Below, piece after piece: positions 16,501 to 24,066 of a stretch of DNA of 48,594 bases. The DNA lies in assembly GCA_039028975.1 (NCBI GenBank), contig JBCCHB010000132.1, forward strand, positions 1-48,594. Direction: 5' to 3'. The translations under genes and the position numbers were made by a program. The notes below the pieces were generated by a model. The model saw nothing but the letters and a program-made list of their open reading frames with translations. It was not told where the DNA came from and ran no database searches. The stretch comes from JAHBNG01 sp039028975 (GTDB lineage: Bacteria; Chloroflexota; Anaerolineae; Caldilineales; Caldilineaceae). Positions within the stretch are counted from its first letter, which is position 1. Each line of letters begins with the position of its first letter.

Positions 16501-17692
16501 GGACTTTGCTGTGCCAACCAGCGGCCCCTACTATCTGAAAATAGAGAATACCAATTCTGCGGCGGGTGGCCCCGACACGGACTATGAGCTTGCAGTCAAA
16601 CCGCTGGCTACTGAACCAGACGTAGGCGCAGCCATTATCTTAGCAGGCCGTCTGCACACCACGGATGCACTGCAACAGAACATCCACAATGTCACGGACG
16701 CGGTTTTCGACCTCTTCCAGGCCCATGGCTATTCTGCTGAGGATATCTACTACTTGTCCACAGATCTCTCGTCAAATCTCGTCGATGCGTCAGCCACCAC
16801 CAACAATCTGCGGTCGGCCATTGTGGATTGGGCCAAGAATCGGCTACAGCCCAACCAGGCGCTGACCCTTTACCTGATGGATCACGGCGAGCGCGATCTG
16901 CTCTTTGTCGACGAAGTGAACCAGGAGCGGGTGACGCCTGAACAGTTGGATGAATGGCTGAGCGAGGTGGAATTGGCAGTGCCAGGTACCAAAGTCAATG
17001 TGATTATCGAAGCCTGCTATGCCGGCACCTTTATCGAAGGTGCAGAGACCATTGCCAAACCCAACCGGGTGGTCATCGCCTCCAGCAGCCCCGAATGGAG
17101 CGCCTATGCCTCGCGCAATGGTGCCCACTTCTCCGATCACTTTCTCACCTCTCTCCAACAAGGAGGCGATCTCTTCAAAAGTTTCTGGTGGGCCAAACGC
17201 GTGGTCAATCGCTTCTACCCCAACCAAGAGCCGTGGATAGACGCCAACGGCAACGGCATTCCCAACGAAATCGACGACGCGGCCATTGCAGCTGAACGGG
17301 GCTTTGCCTACACGAGTACCTTTGATGGACAAGGGGAACAATGGCCGCCCTATATTGTCAGCGCGGTTCCACCAACCATCAACGACACCAGCGGTACCAT
17401 CCAAGCAGAAGTGCGGGACAATGAGGCCGTCGAATCCGTCTGGGCCGTCATTTACCCACCCTCTTACCAAGAGCCACCCAACGACCGTGAGCTAGTGGCC
17501 GAAACGCTAGACCCCCTGTTATTACGGCCCCAAGGCGACGGGCAGTACGCGGTCAACTACAGCGGCTTTACCGAGGCGGGCATCTATCGCATTGTGATCC
17601 ACGCCGAGGATGTGGATGGGTTGGAAGGTGCGCCGGTTGTGTTGGAGGTAGAGCATGGGCAGGTAATATATGTGCCATTTATTGTAGATTGA
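13544..17692 (+). CDS. Secreted RCC1-propeller protein with C-terminal caspase-like peptidase domain
   Basis: 1382 residues from ATG 13544 (AAGGAG upstream), with a signal peptide/membrane helix at 14-35. Residues ~66-775 hold 14 RCC1-type repeats, each with an H[ST]C motif and a CWG motif followed by Gly-Gln-Leu-Gly, enough for two seven-bladed propellers; the regular Cys pairs suggest disulfides. Next is an InlB B-repeat-like domain (~782-864, LPTSGWLVSGWNGT), a Thr/Pro linker, and a pre-peptidase C-terminal-like beta domain (~900-1019, ETNNLCQDAGAI, DDVDWVYFEGE). Residues ~1026-1262 resemble clan CD peptidases (C13/caspase-like): LTLYLMDHGERD with His1114 and NVIIEACYAGTF with Cys1158 form the expected dyad. 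The protein ends IYVPFIVD, like C-terminal motifs of secreted Chloroflexota proteins. It is probably exported and surface-bound, with the propellers binding a partner and the dyad cleaving after an unknown residue. Confidence 0.85.
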   Translation: MLFTNPFRRWIPWAVISIAIGGVLAASMSLQETVPALGLTASVSTDEKYVANAQPTADLIPLDEIAHVAAGRYHTCVRTTTGGVKCWGANNVGQLGDGTTTQRHLPTDVQNLGSQVVTVVAGGSHSCALTTDNTLFCWGANTVGQLGADVGSSTSVPVEVADLNSVITAISTHRDHTCVLTEEGGVKCWGQNSLGQLGNGSTEVSQTPVDVSGLTSGVTAMSVSNYHSCAAMAAGGVKCWGRNQSGQLGSGATSDHIPTPVDVNGLAERVSALALGDGHSCALIDSDGDGQGGVKCWGANNYGQLGNGTRPPNLSPVDVSGLTDGVAAITAGQWFTCALTATGGVKCWGYNVSSQLGDETSVNRNTPVDVSGLDGGVIGISAGDDHVCATLDTGHVNCWGENQDSQLGDGALPYHNTPLAVTNLPSTMTAVATGDSHTCAIATGGGVYCWGWNSIGKLGDGSTVNSSVPVAVNSLGSGADTVLVGTSHSCVLTIAGGVQCWGGNDDGQVGNGTVKNQQTPVDVSKLPSDITQIALGREHTCALSSSSGVFCWGLNSDGQLGDGTNDDRHDATALPRLSDRVMSIAAGAQHSCVITTEDQAQCWGSNDHGQLGDGTKTSRSTPVTVPDLNNVTALALGFAHTCALTDAGKVQCWGRNTYGQLGDGTQIGKEVPVDAQGLNSGVTAITAGDNHTCALSSDGSVRCWGINSYGEVGDGTDVEKRHAPVAVSELSGGIVAIAGGLAHTCAITEDGGLTCWGRDQYGQLGSGRLLQSAVPINVMTTPCYPLTLSHQGDGQTPSLFPANSDACGAGHYTAGDTITLLALPTSGWLVSGWNGTDDDSSMDTSNTVTMPANDHTVTVTYSQTTINTATAIPTATSAATPAVTPGVTPTGMATPMPPEAGDIFETNNLCQDAGAITPDGTTQTHTFHQADDVDWVYFEGEQGTTYRIEIQPGVGSTVDVALELYAICSALADQQQSKPFTPGVRLDFAVPTSGPYYLKIENTNSAAGGPDTDYELAVKPLATEPDVGAAIILAGRLHTTDALQQNIHNVTDAVFDLFQAHGYSAEDIYYLSTDLSSNLVDASATTNNLRSAIVDWAKNRLQPNQALTLYLMDHGERDLLFVDEVNQERVTPEQLDEWLSEVELAVPGTKVNVIIEACYAGTFIEGAETIAKPNRVVIASSSPEWSAYASRNGAHFSDHFLTSLQQGGDLFKSFWWAKRVVNRFYPNQEPWIDANGNGIPNEIDDAAIAAERGFAYTSTFDGQGEQWPPYIVSAVPPTINDTSGTIQAEVRDNEAVESVWAVIYPPSYQEPPNDRELVAETLDPLLLRPQGDGQYAVNYSGFTEAGIYRIVIHAEDVDGLEGAPVVLEVEHGQVIYVPFIVD

Positions 17693-17862
17693 CGATGTCA
17701 CATCGAAACGTGGCTGATTTATGGATGATTGCAGATGCCAGTAGTTAGGGACTCGGATAGAGTCTGAGGATTAGCCGGTCATCTGCCCTGAAAATAGGAC
17801 ACGGATTAGATGGATTAGCAGGATCTTTTTCATCCTCCATGGTGCTGCCTGAACCATGAAAA

Positions 17863-17927
17863 ACTTCCAGGAAGGGTGTGTCCCTTGATTCGCATTGACC
17901 ATTCAGAGACATAGCCTTCCTGGAAGT
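17863..17927. repeat. Inverted repeat ACTTCCAGGAAGG
   Basis: ACTTCCAGGAAGG at 17863-17875 pairs perfectly with CCTTCCTGGAAGT at 17915-17927. The arms are themselves partly palindromic. No T-run; it lies about 170 bp after the RCC1-caspase gene and might help end its transcript. Confidence 0.6.
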
Positions 17928-17967
17928 GTTCTTGGCCAAATCTCCTTAGCTTGATGTACATGCACTT

Positions 17968-18034
17968 GTAGCCCGTCCTTGTAGGGCGGGGCAGATGGGT
18001 AGCCCAAGCACCCCACCCTGCAAGGGCGGGCTAC
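17968..18034. repeat. REP-like GC-rich palindrome
   Basis: GTAGCCCGTCCTTGTAGGGC plus GGGG (17968-17991) pairs with CCCCACCCTGCAAGGGCGGG plus CTAC (18011-18034) with few mismatches. This GTAGCCCGCC-type palindrome looks like a dispersed REP/MITE sequence. Confidence 0.65.
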
Positions 18035-18049
18035 GGTAAATACACTAAA

Positions 18050-18178
18050 AAGCTGTCTGAAAAGGGTACGAGCGTGTCATTCTGAATGAGCGGAGCGACT
18101 GAAGAATCCGCATTTTTAGGTCAAATAACCGTGAGATTCTTCGTCGCAGGCTCCTCAGAATGACTTTCCAGACAGCTT
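18050..18178. repeat. About 129-bp MITE-like palindrome (GTCATTCTGA type)
   Basis: The outer arms AAGCTGTCTG / CAGACAGCTT and inner arms GTCATTCTGAATGAGC ... GACTGAAGAATC / GATTCTTCGTCGC ... CTCCTCAGAATGAC form one long imperfect hairpin. Similar TCATTCTGAG...GAAGAATC palindromes are widespread non-coding repeats in bacterial genomes. No coding capacity. Confidence 0.7.
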
Positions 18179-18393
18179 CTAAAGGATGAAACGCTCCTTT
18201 GGCTCAGCACAAGATTTGTGGTTGGATGATTAGGGGTTGCTAGGTCGATTGGGTGCCATCTCGTTGGCGAACGGGATAATCCAATGCCCCTCTACTTCAG
18301 CCGTCCAGCGGATGATTCGGTGAATTCTGAAGATTCGTTGTTCGTGCTTGAGACATGGCCTGAGGATCAACAAACTTTTGCAGTTACACAAAT

Positions 18394-18448
18394 TCCGAGC
18401 AAATTCCGAGTGTTGCTCGGAGCCCAATGCTTCAATTTATGCTATACT
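18394..18448 (+). promoter_or_regulatory. Operator/promoter module, site B (upstream of small orphan gene)
   Basis: Half-sites TCCGAGC (18394) and TCCGAGT (18405) are 11 bp apart; the palindrome CCGAGTGTTGCTCGG is at 18406-18420. After CTCGGA, exactly 18 nt lead to TGCTATACT (18440-18448), the best extended -10 of the four sites. It serves the 129-residue gene starting at 18529, with a leader of about 75 nt. Confidence 0.7.
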
Positions 18449-18528
18449 GTTAGATGGCAGGCTAGAAAATATAAATTGCAGAATGATATACTAGCCCAAC
18501 ATTAATCAAACCCGATATGGAGAAAAAA

Positions 18529-18918
18529 ATGACGATTGAATATACCCACATTTTGGTTATTACAGTTCTCTCTCCCAGCGTAAATCAAACTGAGTTAGCA
18601 TTGCTCTCATATCCTTTAAAGAGTCATCTCAATTTGGGGCAACCCATAGCTGAAGACAGCGCAATCAAGAAGGTTTTCCATTATGGCACAATGCTCCTAT
18701 GTCTGTTTCGCGCCGATGCGGAGTTTCTAAGCAAGTCAACGACCGTTGAAAGGACAAATCTCTTAAAACCACTAGTTGAACGTCTGTTTAACAGTAATGT
18801 TCATGATCAACTTAAATTTCAATGGATGATACATGAAAAGGACACTTTTGGAATGAATCCCAGCTTACTAATTGAAGAAGCTGATGGTGCGTCTGGAGGG
18901 GCTGATCTTCGAGGATAA
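18529..18918 (+). CDS. Small protein of unknown function controlled by operator site B
   Basis: 129 residues. I choose ATG 18529 because GGAG at 18519-18522 lies 6 nt upstream; the ATG at 18517 overlaps that site. I do not recognise the family. The N-terminus YTHILVITVLSPSVNQTELA looks like a beta strand-turn-helix; the middle has a strand GTMLLCLFRADAEF, then LLKPLVERLF; the end is Gly/Asp-rich (DGASGGADLRG). There is no signal peptide or membrane segment, so it is probably cytosolic. It lies 30 bp from the convergent stop of the next STAND gene. That it carries the same promoter module as the RHS, peroxidase and TPR-lipoprotein genes is the best clue to its role. Confidence 0.6.
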   Translation: MTIEYTHILVITVLSPSVNQTELALLSYPLKSHLNLGQPIAEDSAIKKVFHYGTMLLCLFRADAEFLSKSTTVERTNLLKPLVERLFNSNVHDQLKFQWMIHEKDTFGMNPSLLIEEADGASGGADLRG

Positions 18919-18948
18919 GCTGGAGGATGGTTATGTGAAACGTAGGCA

Positions 18949-21471
18949 CTATTTTTGCAACGTACGAAGTTCGTTTAGGTAGTTTAGTTTATCATTCGTC
19001 AATTGATGTTCGGGGCCGAATACGTTGATATAAATGCTATGTGCCTGCTCTTGATGGGTAATGGCTAACCTCAGGTGGCCCCTACGATGGTGAACCTTGG
19101 CTATTTCGCAGTGACTATCTGCAGTCGAAATATGTTCTTCGCCTAATAGTCTGACATAGCGGAAGAGCGCGTCCTCGAGATCTGTTATCGCCTGCTCAAG
19201 TTGGCCTAGTTCACGCCAAATAATTCCACGTTGCAAAAGACTATTAATTGTATTAGGATGTTCATTACCGTATGCATTATAGCGAATTAACAGGGCCCGG
19301 TCAATGAACGACTTTGCTTCTTCGAGTCTGCCCAATCGCCGTAGTATAGTGCCAAGATTGTGATAATTAACGGCAACGTGTGGATGTTCTATGCCCAATA
19401 CTTTTTCGTTGATTGCCGCTGCGCGCTTCAGGTGTGACAAAGCTTTCTCATGGTCACCCATTGTATATGAACAAGTGCCAACGTTATTATGGCATTCTGC
19501 TACTAGCTCATGCTCTTTGCCCAAAACCTGCTGATACATCTCTAACGCCTGTTGCAGATATGCCATTGCATTATGGAGCTGGTTCAACTCTTGGTGACAG
19601 CGCCCCAAATTTTGGAGGCTCTCTGCAATAAGTTCGTGCTGGCTATCTAAGTACTTTTGTCGAATTGCTAAGGCACGCTCGAAATAGGGTTTCGTATCGG
19701 CAAATTTGCCTAATGCTCGATAAATACGACCCAACAGCGTTAAACTCTCGGCTACATCCAGATGATCTTTTCCGAAGAGCTCTTCACGGACTAAATGCGA
19801 TTTTTCTGCATAGCGTAGTGCCCCCTCATAATCCCCAATCTGCCACAAATGCGTCCCCAACTCATGACAAAGCCTCGCGCTCTCCTCATCCTCCCTTACC
19901 TGGGCAATATCGGCTACGGAACGCAGATGCAATTGCCAGGCCAGTAGCGGCATAGGCCGCACTTCTCGATTGACCGATGCTGTCTCCTCAAAGACGACTG
20001 CTTCAACGGCCTTCTGAGTCGCTTCCACTTCGTCCTTGGCTACATCCCGCACAAAACGGGCCACCAGGCGGTGCATCCGTAATGTATCGTTCTCTTCCCG
20101 CTCAATGATGCCTAGTTCAATCAGGCGGGCAAATGCCCCGTCCGCCCTGTGGGCATCATCTGGGTCATCCAAGTCCAATCCCAGAGTCCTTACTAACAGT
20201 TGATACCAGATCGGTTCGCCGGGTGCAAAGTGGGCGGCGTGGACCAGCAGCTTGATGGCCCTGGCATCGGTCTCATCCCCAGGATCCAGCCGATCATAGC
20301 TCAGGGCAAAGGTGCGACCCACATGTTGGATATGGCCGGTGGGCGAAAAGCCTTCGCCTTGCATGGAGGGGTGGTGGAGCAGTTGGGGGTCGCGCAACTG
20401 GGCCAGATAGGCATCTGGCGCAACGTGAGGATAGCGTCGCAGGTAACTGCCTGCCAGATGTAAAGCGAGGGGCAAGTCACCCAGTTCCTCAGCAATGGTA
20501 TCTAGGACTTCCTCATCGGCCTGTGGGCAGTGGCTGCGCAAAAGGGTCAAGCTCTCGGCCCGGCTCAGCACGTCCAGCGCCAGCATGGTCACGCCCAAAG
20601 CTGGTTCCCAATCGCCGCGGCGGCTGGTAATCAGGATGCGACAGCCACCGCTGGTCGGTCGCCATTGGGTTAGCAGGTCCAGCACTTCGCAGTTGTCAAA
20701 GACCAATAAGCGCGGAACTGGCTCCTGCCATGCTTTCTGGACCAGACGCACCTGTTCGGCCAGGGAACGCTGGCCAAAATCGGGGTGCAAGTCCAGCGCA
20801 CCAGAACCGCCACAGCCAGCAATCTCAGCTGGCACTGACTCGGCGCTGTCAAAGCTCAGCCAGAAGACGCCACCTGGGAAAAATTGACCGTAGCGATGGA
20901 CAAATTCGCAGGCGAGCTGAGTTTTCCCCATGCCACCCAAGCCAGTGGTCGCGGTCGTATCAACCTGACCGACCGCGGCGGCCTTGTCTGCGCTCAGGGT
21001 CCGAGCCACGCTACGCAAATCTTCCTCGCGGCCCACAAAGAGCGGGTTGCGGCTCAACGGCATGATAGAGCCAACAGGCAGGGGGGCGGGCGGCGGAAGC
21101 ACATCGATGGGGAGGGAAAGTTCAGCGGGCGGCGGCTCGACCTTTGCTTTACCTTGCTCCATAGCAGGAAACAGTTCGGCAAGCAATTCCGCGCGGTCGA
21201 CGTATCCAGCACTCTCCAAAAACGCAGTGAGCCACCCCTGATCCAACTTTCCCTCATCCATAAGCACCCGGGCCAGTGCGACCACCTCGGTCTGATTTGT
21301 GGGAATGTGGCCATCACCGTACGCCCAATATTCGATGGCGCTGCCACCATTGCGACCTATGGCATAGCCTAGTTCGTCGTGGATGACGCCTTTGGGTTTC
21401 GAAGAGCGAGCAGCAACTGCGGCTACCCCCTCTTGCAGTAGTTCAGCAAATCGTCGTGGTGATCGAGCCAT
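18949..21471 (-). CDS. STAND (NB-ARC) ATPase with N-terminal HTH-like module and TPR tail
   Basis: 840 residues. The frame is open to 21582, but I start at ATG 21471: AGGAAGAA lies just upstream and the next residues (MARSPRRFAELLQEGV) align with the starts of the three paralogues. Residues 1-102 are the shared HTH-like module. Then NPLFVGREEDL, P-loop GLGGMGKT at 177-184, RLLVFDNCEVLD (Walker B region), CRILITSRRGDW, LGDLPLALHLAGSYL (GLPL-type). The winged-helix region ends with RMHRLVARFVRDV. About eight TPRs follow (LARRYR-type phrases such as LTLLGRIYRALGKFADTKPY, YHNLGTILRRLGRLEEAKSF). This is the NB-ARC-TPR architecture common in Chloroflexota. Unlike 2798-5470, it lacks the AfsR-type middle. 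It is divergent from the di-heme peroxidase gene, with site C between them. A regulatory or defence role is inferred; the ligand is unknown. Confidence 0.82.
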   Translation of the reverse strand: MARSPRRFAELLQEGVAAVAARSSKPKGVIHDELGYAIGRNGGSAIEYWAYGDGHIPTNQTEVVALARVLMDEGKLDQGWLTAFLESAGYVDRAELLAELFPAMEQGKAKVEPPPAELSLPIDVLPPPAPLPVGSIMPLSRNPLFVGREEDLRSVARTLSADKAAAVGQVDTTATTGLGGMGKTQLACEFVHRYGQFFPGGVFWLSFDSAESVPAEIAGCGGSGALDLHPDFGQRSLAEQVRLVQKAWQEPVPRLLVFDNCEVLDLLTQWRPTSGGCRILITSRRGDWEPALGVTMLALDVLSRAESLTLLRSHCPQADEEVLDTIAEELGDLPLALHLAGSYLRRYPHVAPDAYLAQLRDPQLLHHPSMQGEGFSPTGHIQHVGRTFALSYDRLDPGDETDARAIKLLVHAAHFAPGEPIWYQLLVRTLGLDLDDPDDAHRADGAFARLIELGIIEREENDTLRMHRLVARFVRDVAKDEVEATQKAVEAVVFEETASVNREVRPMPLLAWQLHLRSVADIAQVREDEESARLCHELGTHLWQIGDYEGALRYAEKSHLVREELFGKDHLDVAESLTLLGRIYRALGKFADTKPYFERALAIRQKYLDSQHELIAESLQNLGRCHQELNQLHNAMAYLQQALEMYQQVLGKEHELVAECHNNVGTCSYTMGDHEKALSHLKRAAAINEKVLGIEHPHVAVNYHNLGTILRRLGRLEEAKSFIDRALLIRYNAYGNEHPNTINSLLQRGIIWRELGQLEQAITDLEDALFRYVRLLGEEHISTADSHCEIAKVHHRRGHLRLAITHQEQAHSIYINVFGPEHQLTNDKLNYLNELRTLQK

Positions 21472-21537
21472 AACATTCTTCCTATTCGCGCCAAAGCCAG
21501 CGATTACCAGAGCGTGATTGTTCGTCTCAAAGCGGTC

Positions 21538-21614
21538 TCCGAGTAGTCTCCGAGTGGATTCCGAGTGGATTCCAAGTCCCACTCAGGTTGCGCTATCCCC
21601 ACTCATGCTAACCT
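21538..21614 (+). promoter_or_regulatory. Operator/promoter module, site C (upstream of di-heme peroxidase)
   Basis: Four half-sites, TCCGAGT at 21538, 21549 and 21560 and TCCAAGT at 21571, lie exactly 11 bp apart. The terminal palindrome is degenerate here (CCAAGTCCCACTCAG, 21572-21586). The 18-nt gap to TGCTAACCT (21606-21614) is preserved. It is the longest array and the weakest palindrome, as if extra half-sites make up for the poorer inner site. An ~85-bp MITE lies between this promoter and the coding start. Confidence 0.68.
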
Positions 21615-21784
21615 ACTGGCAACACAACGAGCTACTGTTTGATTAAAAAGTTATGAGGGATAACTGTAGGCGCTGTTTTCATCTGCGCACGTGTCGAGAA
21701 CTCCCTCATCTTCAAGAGAAGTAAAGAGGTTTTCCATGCTCGTGCGGTTGCAAATCGCACCTACGATAGCTCTGATTATACATT

Positions 21785-21868
21785 TATACTCAGCTCCGTT
21801 TGAAAACAGGTCTTTGGTCTCTATGGTAGAGCTTGGGAAAAGACCTGTTTTCAAAACGACCGCAGTAT
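21785..21868. repeat. About 85-bp MITE-like hairpin, copy 1 (inverted orientation)
   Basis: It begins TATACTCAGCTCCG and ends CGACCGCAGTATT. The inner arms TTTGAAAACAGGTCTTT and AAGACCTGTTTTCAAA pair. Compared with the other copies the arm bases differ in a paired way (GGTCTTT/AAAGACC against GGTGTTT/AAACACC). It lies in the leader of the peroxidase gene and artificially extends that open frame. Confidence 0.8.
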
Positions 21869-21885
21869 TGATGATGGGAGGCATG

Positions 21886-23244
21886 ATGTGGTATCGAGTA
21901 CGCACTTACCTGTTTTTCCCTACTAGCTTAAGTCTCTTGCTTGGATTCAATCTCTCTTGCCAATCTGTAGACACTTCGTCACAAGTCGTTTCGTCCCAAG
22001 TTGTAACGACACCCGTAGGGACATCGGTCTCGACAACGGAACCGTGGCGTGAAGCCGAGTTGGCCCAGATACGTAAGCTGTGGTTGGAAAGCCTGCCGCC
22101 GCTGGCACAAGATCCGTCCAACGCGGTAAGCAACCAACCGACGGCGCCAATACTCGGCCACGCGCTCTTTTTCGATGTGCGTTTGAGCGCAACGGGCGAA
22201 CTGTCCTGTGCCACCTGCCACCCGCCACGGCAGGACTTTACCGACGACCTGACGCATATGGGAGGAGACAGTCGGCTGCCTCGCAGCACGCCTTCTTTGG
22301 TTGGCATCGGGTACAGCCCTTGGCTCTTTTGGGACGGACGCCGCGATAGTCTGTGGGCTCAGGCGTTAACGCCGTTGGAAGCGAGCCATGAATTGAATAC
22401 CAGCCGTACCCAATTGGCGCGATTAATGACGACCGATCTTCGTTATCGAAGCCTGTATGAAGAGGTCTTTGAGCCTCTGCCCGATCTATCAGACCCAAGC
22501 CGCTTTCCCATGAATGCGACACCACGAGGTGATGTTTCGGCTCGAAGGACCTGGCAGACGATGACCTGGCAAGATCAAGAAATGGTCAACCATATCTTTG
22601 TCAATCTAGGCAAGGCCATTGCGGCTTATGAACGTCTATTGCAGCCAGGGCCAAGTCGCTTTGACCGCTATGTCACCACCCTGTTTGTCGATGGTGAGGC
22701 TGAGGCGAGCGACCTGCTCACTGACCATGAAATTGCCGGACTGCGTCTCTTTATCAGCAACCGAACTCAATGTTTGCGCTGCCACAGTGGACCATTGTTT
22801 ACAAGCCATGCCTTCCATAATATTGGTCTGCCGCTACCAACAGGAGAAGCAGCCGATTATGGCCATAGCCAAGGCGTACAGGCGGCCCTGTCGGATCCAT
22901 TCAACTGTCTAGGTCCATATAGTGATGCTGAACCAGAACAATGCGCCGAATTACACTTTATGCAGAGCCTTAATATCCGCATTGCTGGTGGTTTCAAAAC
23001 CCCTACTCTGCGTAATGTGGCCCGCACGGCTCCTTACATGCACACTGGGCAATTTCAGACTTTGGACGCGGTACTCGACCATTATATCCAGGCACCTGCC
23101 AGCCCCGTTGGCAGAACTGAACTACGTCCGCTGAAGCTGTCCAACCGCGAGAAAATGCAGATTATTGCATTTCTAAAGACGCTGAACAGCCCCATGCCGG
23201 TTGAATCAAAGTGGCTGCAGCCACCATCGGAGATCAACAGATGA
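21886..23244 (+). CDS. Di-heme cytochrome c peroxidase (CcpA/MauG family), exported
   Basis: About 452 residues. The frame is open from 21691, but the first 60 codons run through the MITE; GGGAGG at 21876-21881 points to ATG 21883 or 21886. The start is not certain. The N-terminus WYRVRTYLFFPTSLSLLLGF is a signal peptide or anchor; Cys25 might be lipidated, though the lipobox is weak. Two c-type heme sites are visible: SCATCHPP (about residue 107) and QCLRCHSGPLF. Around them are usual family phrases (LGHALFFDVRLSATGELSC, DLTHMGGDSRLPRSTPSLVG, FKTPTLRNVARTAPYMHTGQ with the expected Met/His ligand region). Family members reduce H2O2 with electrons from small cytochromes, or oxidise protein/substrate groups. 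It acts outside the membrane. Promoter module site C is upstream. Confidence 0.87.
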   Translation: MWYRVRTYLFFPTSLSLLLGFNLSCQSVDTSSQVVSSQVVTTPVGTSVSTTEPWREAELAQIRKLWLESLPPLAQDPSNAVSNQPTAPILGHALFFDVRLSATGELSCATCHPPRQDFTDDLTHMGGDSRLPRSTPSLVGIGYSPWLFWDGRRDSLWAQALTPLEASHELNTSRTQLARLMTTDLRYRSLYEEVFEPLPDLSDPSRFPMNATPRGDVSARRTWQTMTWQDQEMVNHIFVNLGKAIAAYERLLQPGPSRFDRYVTTLFVDGEAEASDLLTDHEIAGLRLFISNRTQCLRCHSGPLFTSHAFHNIGLPLPTGEAADYGHSQGVQAALSDPFNCLGPYSDAEPEQCAELHFMQSLNIRIAGGFKTPTLRNVARTAPYMHTGQFQTLDAVLDHYIQAPASPVGRTELRPLKLSNREKMQIIAFLKTLNSPMPVESKWLQPPSEINR

Positions 23245-23522
23245 TAAGAGTTCTACCATACTACAACAGATTTAGATACCATCGGATTTATCCACGCGGA
23301 CCACCATCTTAGCGGCGATGTAATCAATTTTCGTCTACGCAAGAGACAATCCCAATCCGTTCCTATGACAATTCATTGTAGTTGCTCCAGGCACGGTGTG
23401 CGCCACGGACGGATAAAAACCGAACAAAGATTAGGAGATTGCGCAGATTCTTAATCTTTCTAATCTTTTCATCTTTGTTATTTTCAGGGCAGTATATAGC
23501 AACTTTTCTCAGGAGAAATATC

Positions 23523-24053
23523 ATGTCAAAACAACGTATTCTTGTTACAGTAAGTCTAACCCTCATCACGATTTTGCTCATGGGTACAGCTGTCTATGCT
23601 CTGGGTGGCAGCAACGGTTCAAAAACCGTCACGCCGGCGGACAAGCTGCAGTTCATCGTTGTAGTCAAAGATGAGGATGTCGCTAATCATACTCGCTTTG
23701 ATAATCTGAAGGCCCACATCGCTCAAAACCCCGAGAATCCTTTTGATCATGAACCGCGCGTTGAACAGCTCGCATATTACACTGACGTTGCAGCGGGTGT
23801 CACCGTGTTTACTGGTGTCGCCGATGCTACCAATATGATTTCCCCTGACGCAGAAAATGACACGTCAACTCTCACTGCAAGCGGAGAAGAGACGCTACTA
23901 GCGGTGTTAGATGGTGTCTTTCAGTCGCTCAATAGCGGCGGTGAGGTACCCTTTCACTACTCTTGGGTTGTCGTAACGTTGGATGGACCCGACCAAGTCA
24001 ACACACAATCCCTTAAGGGCGCAACTGGCGGCACCAATGTTGGTGGTGGATAA
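23523..24053 (+). CDS. Small exported protein of unknown function
   Basis: 176 residues from ATG 23523 (AGGAGA upstream); the longer open frame upstream has no support. Residues 1-27 are a signal peptide (KQRILVTVSLTLITILLMGT, AVYALGG). The mature part has strands LQFIVVVKDED and GVTVFTGVADATNM, a Thr/Ser-rich acidic middle, FHYSWVVVTLDGPDQ, and a Gly-rich end (GATGGTNVGGG). No family recognised. It follows the peroxidase gene by about 280 bp on the same strand and may be co-expressed. The next gene, a STAND ATPase, is convergent only 13 bp away. Confidence 0.6.
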   Translation: MSKQRILVTVSLTLITILLMGTAVYALGGSNGSKTVTPADKLQFIVVVKDEDVANHTRFDNLKAHIAQNPENPFDHEPRVEQLAYYTDVAAGVTVFTGVADATNMISPDAENDTSTLTASGEETLLAVLDGVFQSLNSGGEVPFHYSWVVVTLDGPDQVNTQSLKGATGGTNVGGG

Positions 24054-24066
24054 TTTCCCTCGATGA

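Larger units (their letters stand above)
17693..18516. other. Hairpin-rich intergenic region without genes
   Basis: No credible gene was found. It carries three separate inverted repeats (17863-17927, 17968-18034, 18050-18178) and operator module site B at its right end. Short open frames in it (for example 17745-17939 on the minus strand) run through the hairpins and are not supported. Confidence 0.65.

Noticed and set aside
16844..17470. 208-codon minus-strand frame opposite the caspase-like domain
   Set aside because: Antisense shadow of a well-supported domain, Gly/Val-rich with no family features.
21691..21885. N-terminal extension of the peroxidase open frame
   Set aside because: It is translation of the MITE-like hairpin and leader; the ribosome site and signal peptide lie at 21876-21886.
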